A DNA stretch of 64,000 bases. Origin: Bacteroides acidifaciens. Its GTDB lineage: Bacteria; Bacteroidota; Bacteroidia; Bacteroidales; Bacteroidaceae. Shown here in pieces: positions 47,204-56,372 of the stretch. Each line of letters opens with the position of its first letter. Position 1 is the first letter of the stretch. Position numbers and translations under genes: made by a program. The stretch covers positions 1-64,000 of the forward strand of contig NZ_CAEUHO010000004.1 of the NCBI RefSeq assembly GCF_903181435.1, given 5' to 3'. The notes under the pieces are model-generated. The model made no database searches, had not been told where the DNA came from, and worked only from the letters and a program-made list of their open reading frames with translations.

Positions 47204-47315
47204 TATCTCTTCTCCCTAATTGCACACAGTTTATATTCCCACACAGTTTCAACATATGCCAGTGACACATGCATGTATTTAGTGCAAAACCGTGTGAAAA
47301 GACTTAAATCAGCAA

Positions 47316-50300
47316 TCAGTTATTCTCCCCCTTTTTACTCCGTACTGCTTGTGGAGCAACCCCAAAATATGATTTGAAACATTTACTGAAATAACGAGGC
47401 GAAGAAAAACCTAATCGGATAGAGATCTCTGAAATATTAAGCTCCGAATGATTCTTTAACATCAGCATAGCTTCATCCAGCTTTACTTTTAAAATAAATT
47501 CATTCGGAGTCAATCCTGTTATCTGTTTGAACTGTATATATAATTTACTGCGCCCCATACAAAGTTCAGAAGCAAGCGCCGTAACATCAAATTCCTGGTT
47601 CTCAAAATTCTCTTTTATAATACTGATACATTTTGTCAATAGCTCCTTATCACGTTCATTAATAATCTCAGGCACAGGAGATTCTGTCACAGTTTTACCT
47701 GTATAATGAGCTATCAGACGCTTCTTGTTCTTTATGAGATTATTGCAACGGGCTAATAATACCTTTATGTTAAACGGCTTCGTAACATAATCGTCGGCAC
47801 CGAACATTAAGCCTTCCACAACATATTCTACAGAAGTTTGGGCAGTCAACAGAACTACAGAAATATGAGAAAGTTCCACATTTGTTTTAATCTTATAGCA
47901 TAATTCTTTCCCGGACATTTCGGGCATCATTACATCACTTATTACCAAATCCGGTTGTATTTGTCTCACCATTTCCAACCCTTCACGCCCATTACGCGCT
48001 GTATAGACCTTATATATTGGCAAAAACAAATCTTCCAACATAGATAACAATTCTTCATTGTCATCTACCAAAAGGATAACAGGCTTATCTTCGTCCCCTG
48101 CAACCTCTTGTGCAACCGCTTTTTCCTCATCATCCTCTACTTCCACTATTTGCTCAAAAGGAAACACAGGAGCCGCTTCTGTAATAATCACCGATTCCCG
48201 CCCTTCCGTTACAGCCATTTCCTCCTCACTAAAATGGCGGTTTCCTAAAGGAAGGGATAAAGTGAACTTAGTACCTTTCCCTACAGTACTTTCCACGTCA
48301 ATCTTCCCATGATGCATATTCATTATTCCTTTAGCCAACGCCAATCCTATCCCCGTTCCCAACGTGAAAGAAGAGGATGAGCTATTTGTCTGATAGAATC
48401 TTTCAAAAATCTTCGAAATATGCTCTGCCGGAATGCCGGTTCCTGTGTCACACACCGATACTACCGCTTGAGAAGATATTTTTCTGACCTCTACTGTTAT
48501 ACTTCCTTTATTAGGTGTATACTTAAAAGCATTTGACAATAAATTAAATATTACTTTCTGCAATTGTTTTGAGTCAAACCAGACAGAAATCGTCTCTTCA
48601 ACGCTATCAAAACGATAAGTAATTTCTTTTTTCTGTGCATATTCATAGAAGCACATATAAATCTGCCGGGTAAAAGCAACCAGATTCTGCTCTTCAACTT
48701 TAAGCTTCAGATAGCCCTGTTCCTGTTTTCGAAAATCGAGTAACTCTGATATCAAATTCCGCATATGCCAGGCATTCTTATAAATGCGAAGAATGCGGTT
48801 ATAAATGGTTGTACCCAAATCCATCTGCATCAAGACTTCAATCTGGCCAAGAATAAGCGTTAATGGAGTACGGAACTCATGAGAAATATTCGTGAAGAAA
48901 CGCAATTTTATCTGATTCAATTCTTCTATTCGCTCTTTTTCTTTCCTTTCAAACTCTAAAGAGGACTTTAACGCAGCCTGCCGGGTTTTGAAACGGATAA
49001 ATGCAATCATCAGCCCAAGGAAACAAAGAAAATAAAAGAGGTATGCCCAAACCGTTGCATAGAAGGGAGCAGAAACATGTATATTTAAACAAACCTCCTC
49101 ATTCAAGTTCTCCTTACCGGCTAATGGACGAGCTTTAAGCGTGTAGTGCCCGGGGGATAAATTAGTATAAGTTATAGTTGTGCCGGACGTTTGAGTCCAA
49201 ACTTTATCAAAACCCTCCAAACGATATTCAAACAGACGGTTACGGTCATTATTATAACTAAAGGTAGCAAATTCAACGGTTATGTTATTCTGCCGATAGT
49301 TTAAATAAATATCCGATGTCTTGGCTAATATATCAGTCAGGATACCAGACTGGTCATTAGGACAAATCTCTTTATTGACAATAAACAATTTATCAAAATT
49401 CAAGAGATTCTTGGAAGATGAAGCATACAAGGATTGTTTCTGAAATAAGGCCAGCCCATTAGTACCACTAATAAACAGTGTTCCACGTTTATCCAGATAC
49501 AGGGCAGAGCCCTGGCTATAAGTCTGGTTAAATAAATGGTAAGTATTCTCAATCTCTCCTTTTTCCCGATTAAAAACAGAAATCCCCTTACCATGAAGAA
49601 TAAACAAACAATGATCTTCAACAGACTCGCAAATATAATAGCAATAATCACTTGGAAGACATTGATTTGAAGTACTATAAGCCTTAAATGATTGCTCCTT
49701 CTCCAGAAATTCGAATACCCCCGAACCTATCGTACAGAAATAAATACTCCCTTTGCTATCTTCAAAGATATGAACGACTTTAAATCTTCCTATTGCAGAA
49801 GGATCATTGGTATCCGTTTCATACCGGGTTACTTTTGATAAAGACAAATCGACACAAATGACTCCACCATTGGCCGAAGCCAGCCACATACGTTCTCTGC
49901 TGTCAATCAGAAAGGTTTCAAAAGCATACTCCTTATTTATCAGCTTCTGAATATCTGTATCATTCGAAAGAGGTGAAAACTTTTCAGTCACCGGATCCAT
50001 ATAAACAGGTCCTCCCTGTGTCAACAGAGCAAGGCCATTCTTATACTCTTGAACGTCATTCACAATCTCATGCGGCAACGATGCAGAATCTCCTTTTACA
50101 TGATGAAGGGTATGTCCTTTATTCGAATTTAAATCCAAAACGAATAGTCCCCCGAAGTGGGCACCAACATATAATCGTTCATTGCCCTTTCGGTAAAATA
50201 TTGACTTTAGGTTATTGCTCCCCACACTTCCCGTATCGCCTGCCGTATGTTGGTAACGAGTAAAAATACCAGTTTCCGTATTATAACAGTTCAAACCACC

Positions 50301-51368
50301 ACCTTCTGTGCAAATCCACAGATTTCCTCTACTATCTTCGGTCATTTTTCCAACAACAGGAAAACTCAGACAGTCTTCCTGTAAAGGCTCGGCATAGTAA
50401 AAATGATTACTATCTTCACTAGGATTAAAAACATTGACACCTCCATAATAAGTTCCTATCCAGATGTTTCCTTGCATATCTTTATGGAGAGATAAAACCG
50501 AATGATGACTCAATGTGTTTGAAGAATCACCATAACGCGTATAATGATTCCATTTATCGGTTACAGGGTCATAGCAATCAAGACCACGAAACGTACCTAC
50601 CCAAATTCGTTTAAAGTCGTCTTCCAGCACGCATCGAATCTGGTTGTCCGATAATTCACCTTTGTCCGAAGAATTTGCATAATCTGTCACGACTTCTCTA
50701 TTGGCAGAGATTCTATACAATCCATTCCAAGTACCCACCCAAATATTACCGGCGCTATCTCCCGAAATGCATTGGCTCCCCCTATTGAATGAAGTCAATA
50801 TCTTTTGCTGACTCGGGTTCTTACGTGAAATAGCAACTACATGATTGGTAGCAACCCATATCAAATCATCATCAACATAGAGCATCCCGCCCGTTCCTAC
50901 CCCTTCGTGCAATTGGGTGACAAAAGTCAATTCAGAACTTTCCGCCGTATAATAATAGATTCCGGACTTACAACTTACCCATAGCGTATCTCCTTCGCAG
51001 AAAATATCTCTCACATCATTCCGGCGTAAACAAGTGAATCTCTCTTTATAAAGTTCAAACTTTATCAGGTCATTTCCCGAACGTATATATATTCTTCCGT
51101 TCTTATCTCCACAAAGTTTGTTGATTTCATTATTTGTCAAACCTTCATCTTTCTGTGAAGGACGGAATATTTTCACATCCTCACCATTATATCTGTTCAG
51201 CCCCTCCGATGTGCCCAACCATACCGCTCCTAGTTCATCCTGGTAAATGGAAAAAATACAGACCTGAGATAATCCGTCAGAAACTCCAAGATGTTTAAAG
51301 TAATGGTTCTTAGCATCCACCATTATAATACCTAAAATACCCAAGAGAAAGATAATGCTTCTTTTCAT
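47316..51368 (-). CDS. Hybrid two-component sensor-regulator (HTCS)
   Basis: This 1350-residue one-chain sensor controls the locus. It has a signal peptide, about 14 periplasmic beta-propeller (reg_prop) repeats to near residue 690 (GAVWLGTSEGLNRYNG, GNIWVGTWNGLYRIS), a Y_Y_Y domain (RLFEYRLEGFDKVWTQT), one membrane segment (VWAYLFYFLCFLGLMIAFI), a HisKA domain (FFTNISHEFRTPLT, phosphorylated His), a HATPase (NLLSNAFKYTPNKG, GTGIGLALAKG), a receiver (LLVDDNEEL, VISDVMMPEMSG, DDYVTKPFN) and a C-terminal AraC helix-turn-helix (LSF-type SIRLGFSSPRYFSKCFK). A glycan fragment in the periplasm should trigger phosphotransfer and DNA binding. A TATTTTTG box on the minus strand (51395-51402) is its likely -7 element. 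Confidence 0.97.
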   Translation of the reverse strand: MKRSIIFLLGILGIIMVDAKNHYFKHLGVSDGLSQVCIFSIYQDELGAVWLGTSEGLNRYNGEDVKIFRPSQKDEGLTNNEINKLCGDKNGRIYIRSGNDLIKFELYKERFTCLRRNDVRDIFCEGDTLWVSCKSGIYYYTAESSELTFVTQLHEGVGTGGMLYVDDDLIWVATNHVVAISRKNPSQQKILTSFNRGSQCISGDSAGNIWVGTWNGLYRISANREVVTDYANSSDKGELSDNQIRCVLEDDFKRIWVGTFRGLDCYDPVTDKWNHYTRYGDSSNTLSHHSVLSLHKDMQGNIWIGTYYGGVNVFNPSEDSNHFYYAEPLQEDCLSFPVVGKMTEDSRGNLWICTEGGGLNCYNTETGIFTRYQHTAGDTGSVGSNNLKSIFYRKGNERLYVGAHFGGLFVLDLNSNKGHTLHHVKGDSASLPHEIVNDVQEYKNGLALLTQGGPVYMDPVTEKFSPLSNDTDIQKLINKEYAFETFLIDSRERMWLASANGGVICVDLSLSKVTRYETDTNDPSAIGRFKVVHIFEDSKGSIYFCTIGSGVFEFLEKEQSFKAYSTSNQCLPSDYCYYICESVEDHCLFILHGKGISVFNREKGEIENTYHLFNQTYSQGSALYLDKRGTLFISGTNGLALFQKQSLYASSSKNLLNFDKLFIVNKEICPNDQSGILTDILAKTSDIYLNYRQNNITVEFATFSYNNDRNRLFEYRLEGFDKVWTQTSGTTITYTNLSPGHYTLKARPLAGKENLNEEVCLNIHVSAPFYATVWAYLFYFLCFLGLMIAFIRFKTRQAALKSSLEFERKEKERIEELNQIKLRFFTNISHEFRTPLTLILGQIEVLMQMDLGTTIYNRILRIYKNAWHMRNLISELLDFRKQEQGYLKLKVEEQNLVAFTRQIYMCFYEYAQKKEITYRFDSVEETISVWFDSKQLQKVIFNLLSNAFKYTPNKGSITVEVRKISSQAVVSVCDTGTGIPAEHISKIFERFYQTNSSSSSFTLGTGIGLALAKGIMNMHHGKIDVESTVGKGTKFTLSLPLGNRHFSEEEMAVTEGRESVIITEAAPVFPFEQIVEVEDDEEKAVAQEVAGDEDKPVILLVDDNEELLSMLEDLFLPIYKVYTARNGREGLEMVRQIQPDLVISDVMMPEMSGKELCYKIKTNVELSHISVVLLTAQTSVEYVVEGLMFGADDYVTKPFNIKVLLARCNNLIKNKKRLIAHYTGKTVTESPVPEIINERDKELLTKCISIIKENFENQEFDVTALASELCMGRSKLYIQFKQITGLTPNEFILKVKLDEAMLMLKNHSELNISEISIRLGFSSPRYFSKCFKSYFGVAPQAVRSKKGENN

Positions 51369-51529
51369 GTATTATATTATTAGATTATCGACTACAAAAA
51401 TACAAATAATCCTTAATTATTATTTCAATACATGGTCTTTTTATATCATTATTTCCACTAATCCTCTAAATATACATTTGACGAATCTTGCTAAATTACA
51501 GTTTTACAGTATTTTTCTTCAAAGAATTT

Positions 51530-51562
51530 ATTGAGGTTTGTCTCCAAAAACATATCTTTGTC
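51530..51562 (+). promoter_or_regulatory. Promoter for the methyltransferase gene
   Basis: ATTG (51530-51533) precedes TATCTTTG (51555-51562) by 21 bases, a near-consensus Bacteroides promoter. It would give a leader of about 220 nt before the start at 51791, unusually long for a single metabolic gene. Confidence 0.55.
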
Positions 51563-51626
51563 ACAAACTAAAAAGAAAAATTGGATGTTTAACTCATTTT
51601 CATATCGTAAGGATTCCGTTCTGTAA

Positions 51627-51660
51627 ATAATCTGTAAGCCTTCCTCTCATTACAGATTAT
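51627..51660 (+). promoter_or_regulatory. Perfect 11-bp hairpin in the methyltransferase leader
   Basis: ATAATCTGTAA (51627-51637) and TTACAGATTAT (51650-51660) are perfect complements separated by 12 bases, inside the inferred leader RNA. There is no T-run directly after it, so it is not a standard terminator. It may be a binding site for a protein dimer or a leader-control hairpin. Confidence 0.5.
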
Positions 51661-51790
51661 CCCTTATGTTTTCTGGCATATTCATGCCGGAGTTATCTTT
51701 TATATCTAAATTTTTAAACAATTTGTATGGTCAAATACTCATCATCATTGTATGCCTTCATTTGCCATATACCTAAAAAAATAAAAAACA

Positions 51791-52564
51791 ATGAGTAACG
51801 AATTAAAGTCAATCCACGATTTCGATTTCACAATGATATGTAATTACTTCAAGTTATTAGAACGTCAAGGACCCGGAAGCCCCGAAGTCACACAAAAAGC
51901 CGTTAGTTTCATCAACGAGCTGTCCGACGAAACCAGGATAGCCGATATTGGCTGTGGCACAGGCGGACAGACAATGGCACTGGCCAACTATACAAAAGGG
52001 CAGATTACAGGTATCGACCTTTTTCCCGATTTTATCGAGATATTCAACAGGAATGCAGCTGAATTGCATTGCGAAGACAGAGTAAAAGGCATTGTCGGTT
52101 CAATGGACAATCTGCAGTTTCAAGATGAAGAGCTCGATTTAATCTGGTCGGAAGGCGCTATCTATAATATAGGATTCGAACGTGGCATGAATGAATGGAA
52201 CAGATTTCTGAAAAAAGGTGGATTCATCGCTGTAACGGAAGCATCTTGGTTTACTCCGGAACGTCCCGCTGAGATAGAAGACTTCTGGATGGCTAATTAT
52301 CCGGAAATCGATACGATTCCCAATAAAATAGCACAAATGGAGAAAGCCGGATATACGCTGACAGCTCATTTCATTTTACCGGAAAACTGCTGGATAGAGC
52401 ATTTCTATGCCCCCCAGTTCCCCGCCCAGGAAGCTTTCCTGAAGGAATATCCGGGAAATGCCGCGGCCGCAGACCTCATTGCCGGGCAACGGTACGAAGA
52501 GAGCCTATATTATAAGTATAAAGAATACTATGGCTACGTATTTTATATAGGACAAAAAAGATAA
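51791..52564 (+). CDS. SAM-dependent class I methyltransferase
   Basis: The 257-residue cytosolic protein carries methyltransferase motif [16 protein letters not shown], the acidic motif [15 protein letters not shown], and motif IV-like [15 protein letters not shown]. It is close, from memory, to Bacteroides methyltransferases solved in structural-genomics projects with no assigned substrate. The start [13 protein letters not shown] is typical of them. It is divergent from the sensor gene, with 422 bp between, and is probably a separate single-gene unit. Confidence 0.88.
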   Translation: MSNELKSIHDFDFTMICNYFKLLERQGPGSPEVTQKAVSFINELSDETRIADIGCGTGGQTMALANYTKGQITGIDLFPDFIEIFNRNAAELHCEDRVKGIVGSMDNLQFQDEELDLIWSEGAIYNIGFERGMNEWNRFLKKGGFIAVTEASWFTPERPAEIEDFWMANYPEIDTIPNKIAQMEKAGYTLTAHFILPENCWIEHFYAPQFPAQEAFLKEYPGNAAAADLIAGQRYEESLYYKYKEYYGYVFYIGQKR

Positions 52565-52638
52565 TTACCATCTGCCGGAGAAGTTAGCAAGATAAGATAA
52601 CTCTCCGGCACTTATGATCCTTTACTTTGCAAAAAGAT

Positions 52639-52784
52639 ATGGAAACGTAAGAACTAAATAGACAAGAATACCAATTACGGATTAACAAAGTCACAGAGTA
52701 TATCCATAATAATATAGACCAGCCGACCTCCTTACAGAAAATGGCCGGTATCGCATGCTTTTCACCCTTCCACTTCCATCGTGA
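52639..52784 (+). pseudogene. Truncated AraC-family regulator remnant
   Basis: From an ATG at 52639 the reading frame gives MET, a TAA stop as codon 4, then ELNRQEYQLRINKVTEYIHN and SLQKMAGIACFSPFHFHR, which is the first helix-turn-helix of an AraC/XylS regulator. Homology stops at about 52782, just where the 3' end of the convergent sirtuin gene begins. So it carries both a nonsense mutation and a 3' truncation. Confidence 0.75.
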
Positions 52785-52789
52785 AAGGC

Positions 52790-53488
52790 TCAGACACCCA
52801 ACAACAGTTTCAACTCAGCCACCCCTTCAGAAGCTCCTTTCTGAATCACATGTATCGGACGGGAAGTATGTGTATCTACCGGTTTCGGATCAATCAGGTA
52901 CACCTCTGCTCCTCTCGGTACATAATGAAGCAATCCCGCAGCAGGATACACGTTGAGCGAAGTGCCGATAATTACGAAAATATCCGCTTTCTCCACGTAT
53001 TGAATGGCTGTCTCTATTTCGGGCACTGCCTCACCAAACCATACAATAAAAGGCCGCAGTTGCGTCCCGTCTCCTGCCTTGTCTCCAAGTTTCACTTCGT
53101 ACTCTTCAGGCTTCAATTCCTTTATATAATGGGGATTATAAGGGTCACGGCTGGAACATACTTTTGTCAATTCTCCATGCAGGTGAATAATATGACCGCT
53201 CCCGGCTCTTTCGTGCAAGTTATCAATATTCTGTGTTACCACCGTCACTTTGAAATCCTTTTCCAGTTCCGCCAACAATTCATGCCCGCGATTCGGCACG
53301 ACATCCAATAACTGTTTCCGGCGTTCATTATAAAAGTTTATCACCAATGCAGGGTCCCGCTGATATCCTTCCGGAGTAGCGACCTGCTCCACCGGATACC
53401 GATCCCACAGACCACCTGCATCCCTGAACGTACTGATTCCACTCTCGGCACTCATGCCTGCGCCCGTCAAAATTACCAGATTCTTCAT
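52790..53488 (-). CDS. cobB: Sir2-family NAD-dependent protein deacylase
   Basis: The 232-residue sirtuin removes acyl groups from lysines using NAD. It has GAGMSAESGISTFRD, TQNIDNLHERAG, the catalytic His in IHLHGEL, and GTSLNVYPAAG. The FYNERR motif holds the Tyr-x-x-Arg pair linked to desuccinylase/demalonylase activity in CobB and SIRT5. The usual zinc-binding Cys-x-x-Cys pairs are missing: only one Cys remains in KVCSSRDPY. The start at 53488 is set by AAGGAG nine bases upstream of MKNLVILTGAG; the 12-codon upstream extension is not needed. Confidence 0.93.
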   Translation of the reverse strand: MKNLVILTGAGMSAESGISTFRDAGGLWDRYPVEQVATPEGYQRDPALVINFYNERRKQLLDVVPNRGHELLAELEKDFKVTVVTQNIDNLHERAGSGHIIHLHGELTKVCSSRDPYNPHYIKELKPEEYEVKLGDKAGDGTQLRPFIVWFGEAVPEIETAIQYVEKADIFVIIGTSLNVYPAAGLLHYVPRGAEVYLIDPKPVDTHTSRPIHVIQKGASEGVAELKLLLGV

Positions 53489-53722
53489 ATTTGTTTCTCC
53501 TTCTGTTCGTTTTAAGATATACAAATGTAATCAGAATCATCGGAACAAAAGAATAAATTCTCCAAAGAAAAGGAGCTAACTTTCACGGATATAAGAATTT
53601 TTAAATACCAAATGCTAAATCATTCAAATAAAACACGTACTTTTGCGATTCATAAATTTGCAATTGATTGAAAGCTAAAACTATGAAGGTGACGCATTTC
53701 AATCGCCAACAAAAAACATTAT

Positions 53723-54307
53723 ATGGATAAATTCAGTTACGCTATTGGCCTGGGAATCGGTCAAAACTTATCAAGCATGGGGATTGAAAATCTCTCAGTA
53801 GAAGACTTTGCACAGGCTATCAAGGATGTATTGGAAGGCAACCAGACGGCTATCAGCCATCAGGAAGCCCGCGAAATAGTAAACAAGTATTTCGAAGAAT
53901 TGGAAGCCAAGATGGGCGCTGTCGCTATCGAACAGGGAAAAGCTTTCCTCGAAGAAAACAAGAAAAGAGCAGGCATAATAACTTTGCCCAGCGGATTACA
54001 ATACGAAGTTATCAACGAAGGTACAGGTAAAAAACCTCAGGCTACCGACCAAGTAAGATGCCATTACGAAGGTACGCTGATTGATGGCACACTATTCGAC
54101 AGTTCTATCCAACGTGGTGAACCTGCCGTATTCGGTGTTAACCAGGTAATCCCAGGATGGGTGGAAGCACTGCAACTGATGTCGGAAGGTGCAAAATGGA
54201 AATTGTACATTCCGTCAGAACTGGGTTATGGTGCAAGAGGTGCCGGAGAAATGATTCCTCCTCACAGCACACTTGTGTTTGAAGTAGAATTACTCGAAGT
54301 ATTATAA
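53723..54307 (+). CDS. FKBP-type peptidyl-prolyl isomerase (cytosolic)
   Basis: The 194-residue protein has an N-terminal FKBP dimerisation region (FSYAIGLGIGQNL, VEDFAQAIKDVLEG) and a C-terminal FKBP domain (about 88-194: GLQYEVINEGTGKKP, YEGTLIDGTLFDSS, VIPGWVEALQLM, ELGYGARGAGEMIPPHSTLVFEVELL split over the core). No signal peptide is present, so it acts in the cytosol as a folding helper. A TACTTTTG box at 53638-53645 is a candidate -7 element. It is followed 20 bp later by a related secreted form. Confidence 0.94.
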   Translation: MDKFSYAIGLGIGQNLSSMGIENLSVEDFAQAIKDVLEGNQTAISHQEAREIVNKYFEELEAKMGAVAIEQGKAFLEENKKRAGIITLPSGLQYEVINEGTGKKPQATDQVRCHYEGTLIDGTLFDSSIQRGEPAVFGVNQVIPGWVEALQLMSEGAKWKLYIPSELGYGARGAGEMIPPHSTLVFEVELLEVL

Positions 54308-54327
54308 ATAAAAAATTTCAAAGCAAA

Positions 54328-55206
54328 ATGAAAAAAGTTAGTATTTTTATGACAATCGCCGCTGCTGCAAGCCTTGCTTCTTGTACAGCTCAGTCTCCTA
54401 AAGCAAATCTGAAATCAGATCTTGACTCACTGTCTTATTCTATCGGTATGGCTCAGACTCAAGGTCTGAAAGGCTATCTGACAGGTCGTCTGGATGTGGA
54501 TACTGCATACATGGCAGATTTCATCAAAGGTTTGAACGAAGGTGCAAACAAGACTAGCAAAAAAGACATCGCTTATATGGCAGGTCTGCAAATCGGTCAG
54601 CAAATCAGCAACCAGATGATGAAAGGTATCAACCAGGAATTGTTCGCAGGTGACTCTACCAAGACTATCAGCAAAGACAATTTCATGGCCGGTTTCATCG
54701 CAGGTACTTTGGAAAAAGGCGGCATGATGACCATGGAAGAAGCTCAGACTTATACCCGTACAGCTATGGAAACTATCAAAGCAAAAGCTTTGGAAGAAAA
54801 ATATGCTGACTATAAGGCTGAAAACGAAAAGTTCCTTGCTGAAAACAAAACTAAAGAAGGTGTAAAAACAACTCCGAGTGGTCTGCAATACAAAGTAATC
54901 ACTGAAGGTAAGGGTGAAATTCCTGCTGACACTTGCAAAGTGAAAGTAAACTATAAAGGTACTTTGATTGACGGAACTGAATTTGACAGTTCTTACAAAC
55001 GTAACGAACCGACTACTTTCCGCGCTAACCAAGTAATCAAAGGTTGGACAGAAGCTCTGACTATGATGCCCGTAGGTTCTAAATGGGAACTTTACATCCC
55101 TCAAGACCTTGCTTATGGCGCAAGAGAATCAGGCGGCCAAATCAAACCGTTCTCTACTTTGATTTTCGAAGTTGAATTGGTAAGCATCGAAAAAGATAAG
55201 AAATAA
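54328..55206 (+). CDS. FKBP-type peptidyl-prolyl isomerase (lipoprotein)
   Basis: The 292-residue protein has a lipoprotein signal (IAAAASLASC, Cys about residue 19), a long N-terminal FKBP_N dimerisation region (LDSLSYSIGMAQTQGLKGY, AYMAGLQIGQQISNQMMKG) and a C-terminal FKBP domain (GLQYKVITEGKG, YKGTLIDGTEFDSSYK, VIKGWTEALTMMPVG). It is a periplasmic folding factor resembling FkpA. It is a paralogue of the preceding gene with a secretion signal added, in one operon that ends at the strong hairpin terminator at 55236. Codon use is highly biased toward few codons, which suggests high expression. Confidence 0.94.
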   Translation: MKKVSIFMTIAAAASLASCTAQSPKANLKSDLDSLSYSIGMAQTQGLKGYLTGRLDVDTAYMADFIKGLNEGANKTSKKDIAYMAGLQIGQQISNQMMKGINQELFAGDSTKTISKDNFMAGFIAGTLEKGGMMTMEEAQTYTRTAMETIKAKALEEKYADYKAENEKFLAENKTKEGVKTTPSGLQYKVITEGKGEIPADTCKVKVNYKGTLIDGTEFDSSYKRNEPTTFRANQVIKGWTEALTMMPVGSKWELYIPQDLAYGARESGGQIKPFSTLIFEVELVSIEKDKK

Positions 55207-55235
55207 GAAAGTTCCTTTCTAAATAGAAAAAGGAA

Positions 55236-55267
55236 AGAGGTGCAAAGCGTTTGCACCTCTTTTTTTT
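55236..55267 (+). terminator. Rho-independent terminator after the FKBP operon
   Basis: AGAGGTGCAAA (55236-55246) and TTTGCACCTCT (55250-55260) are perfect complements with a GCG loop, followed by seven T residues. Confidence 0.93.
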
Positions 55268-55366
55268 GCTTTTTCCTATTTTTTTTCTCGGAAAAGAAGA
55301 ATAATTAAAATAAATCTCTATATTTGCTTACTATTTGATAACAACTGGAAATTATAATTTATTATT

Positions 55367-55831
55367 ATGGAAAGAATAGACAACCTCGACAGGCAGATCC
55401 TAGAGATTATCTCCCAGAATGCCCGCATCCCTTTTAAAGACGTAGCAGCCGAATGTGGAGTATCACGTGCAGCTATTCACCAGCGTGTGCAAAGACTGAT
55501 TGACCTAGGTGTCATTGTAGGCTCAGGTTACCATGTTAATCCGAAATCTTTGGGTTACAGAACGTGTACATATGTCGGTATCAAGCTGGAAAAAGGCTCT
55601 ATGTACAAATCTGTTGTAGCAGAACTTCAGAAGATTCCCGAAATCGTAGAATGTCATTTCACTACAGGTCCGTACACCATGCTGACCAAGCTATACGCAT
55701 GTGACAACGAGCACCTGATGGATTTGCTGAACAACAAAATGCAAGAGATACCGGGTGTAGTAGCTACCGAGACATTGATTTCTCTGGAGCAGAGCATCAA
55801 GAAAGAAATTCCTATCCGCGTAGAAAAGTAA
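55367..55831 (+). CDS. Lrp/AsnC-family transcriptional regulator
   Basis: The 154-residue protein has an N-terminal winged helix (LDRQILEIISQNARIPFKDV, CGVSRAAIHQRVQRLIDLGVI) and a C-terminal RAM ligand/oligomerisation domain (CTYVGIKLEKGSMYKSVV, VECHFTTGPYTMLTKLYA). Such proteins sense amino acids or related metabolites as octamers. A TATATTTG box at 55319-55326 is a possible -7 element. It is followed 7 bp later by a small membrane protein. Confidence 0.93.
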   Translation: MERIDNLDRQILEIISQNARIPFKDVAAECGVSRAAIHQRVQRLIDLGVIVGSGYHVNPKSLGYRTCTYVGIKLEKGSMYKSVVAELQKIPEIVECHFTTGPYTMLTKLYACDNEHLMDLLNNKMQEIPGVVATETLISLEQSIKKEIPIRVEK

Positions 55832-55837
55832 AATACG

Positions 55838-56149
55838 ATGGAATTTCTAAATGAATATCACCTTGCAGGGTTATTCATCGGAATTTGCACCTTTTTGATT
55901 ATCGGCCTTTTTCACCCAGTCGTGGTAAAGGCCGAATATTATTGGGGCACAAAATGCTGGTGGATATTTTTAGTACTTGGCATAGCCGGTGTAATAGCTT
56001 CATTAAGTATTGATAATGTGATACTGTCTTCTTTGTTGGGCGTCTTTGCTTTCTCTTCCTTTTGGACAATCAAAGAAGTTTTCGAACAGGAAGAACGAGT
56101 ACAAAAAGGCTGGTTTCCCAAGAATCCGAAGCGGAAATATAAGTTCTGA
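55838..56149 (+). CDS. DUF4491 small membrane protein
   Basis: The 103-residue protein has three hydrophobic segments (LAGLFIGICTFLIIGLF, WWIFLVLGIAGVIASL, VILSSLLGVFAFSSFW) and a charged C-terminal tail with EQEERVQKGWFPKNPKRK. I recognise it as DUF4491, a family of unknown function in Bacteroidetes. It starts 7 bp after the Lrp gene and is probably co-transcribed with it. Confidence 0.82.
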   Translation: MEFLNEYHLAGLFIGICTFLIIGLFHPVVVKAEYYWGTKCWWIFLVLGIAGVIASLSIDNVILSSLLGVFAFSSFWTIKEVFEQEERVQKGWFPKNPKRKYKF

Positions 56150-56181
56150 AAATAAAGAATGGCAGTTTTTTATCGAAAGAA

Positions 56182-56213
56182 TTTGCATAATTCGACAGAA
56201 AATACTACTTTTG
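56182..56213 (+). promoter_or_regulatory. tRNA promoter
   Basis: TTTG (56182-56185), 20-base spacer, TACTTTTG (56206-56213): an exact Bacteroides consensus promoter 27 bases ahead of the tRNA. Confidence 0.8.
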
Positions 56214-56240
56214 TCACCGCATCCAGTAAATGGATACATC

Positions 56241-56314
56241 GGACTTGTAGCTCAGTTGGTTAGAGCAACAGACTCATAATCTGGAGGTCCCTGGTTCAAG
56301 CCCAGGCTGGTCCA
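56241..56314 (+). tRNA. tRNA with CAT anticodon (tRNA-Met, or tRNA-Ile2)
   Basis: A 74-nt cloverleaf: acceptor GGACTTG/CTGGTCC (one T-T mismatch), D arm GCTC...GAGC, anticodon loop CTCATAA (anticodon CAT), T arm CCTGG-TTCAAGC-CCAGG. No CCA is encoded, as is common in Bacteroidetes. The CAT anticodon fits elongator Met; the T arm also resembles lysidine-modified tRNA-Ile2, which I cannot separate by eye. The 3' end adjoins the integrated element. Confidence 0.9.
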
Positions 56315-56337
56315 CAAAGCATAAAACAAAGAAAATC

Positions 56338-56371
56338 AAGCCGTTACAAGCAACCTTGTAATGGCTTTTTT
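56338..56371 (+). terminator. Terminator after the tRNA
   Basis: AAGCCGTTACAAG (56338-56350) pairs with CTTGTAATGGCTT (56355-56367), followed by TTTT and CTT. Confidence 0.85.
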
Positions 56372-56372
56372 C

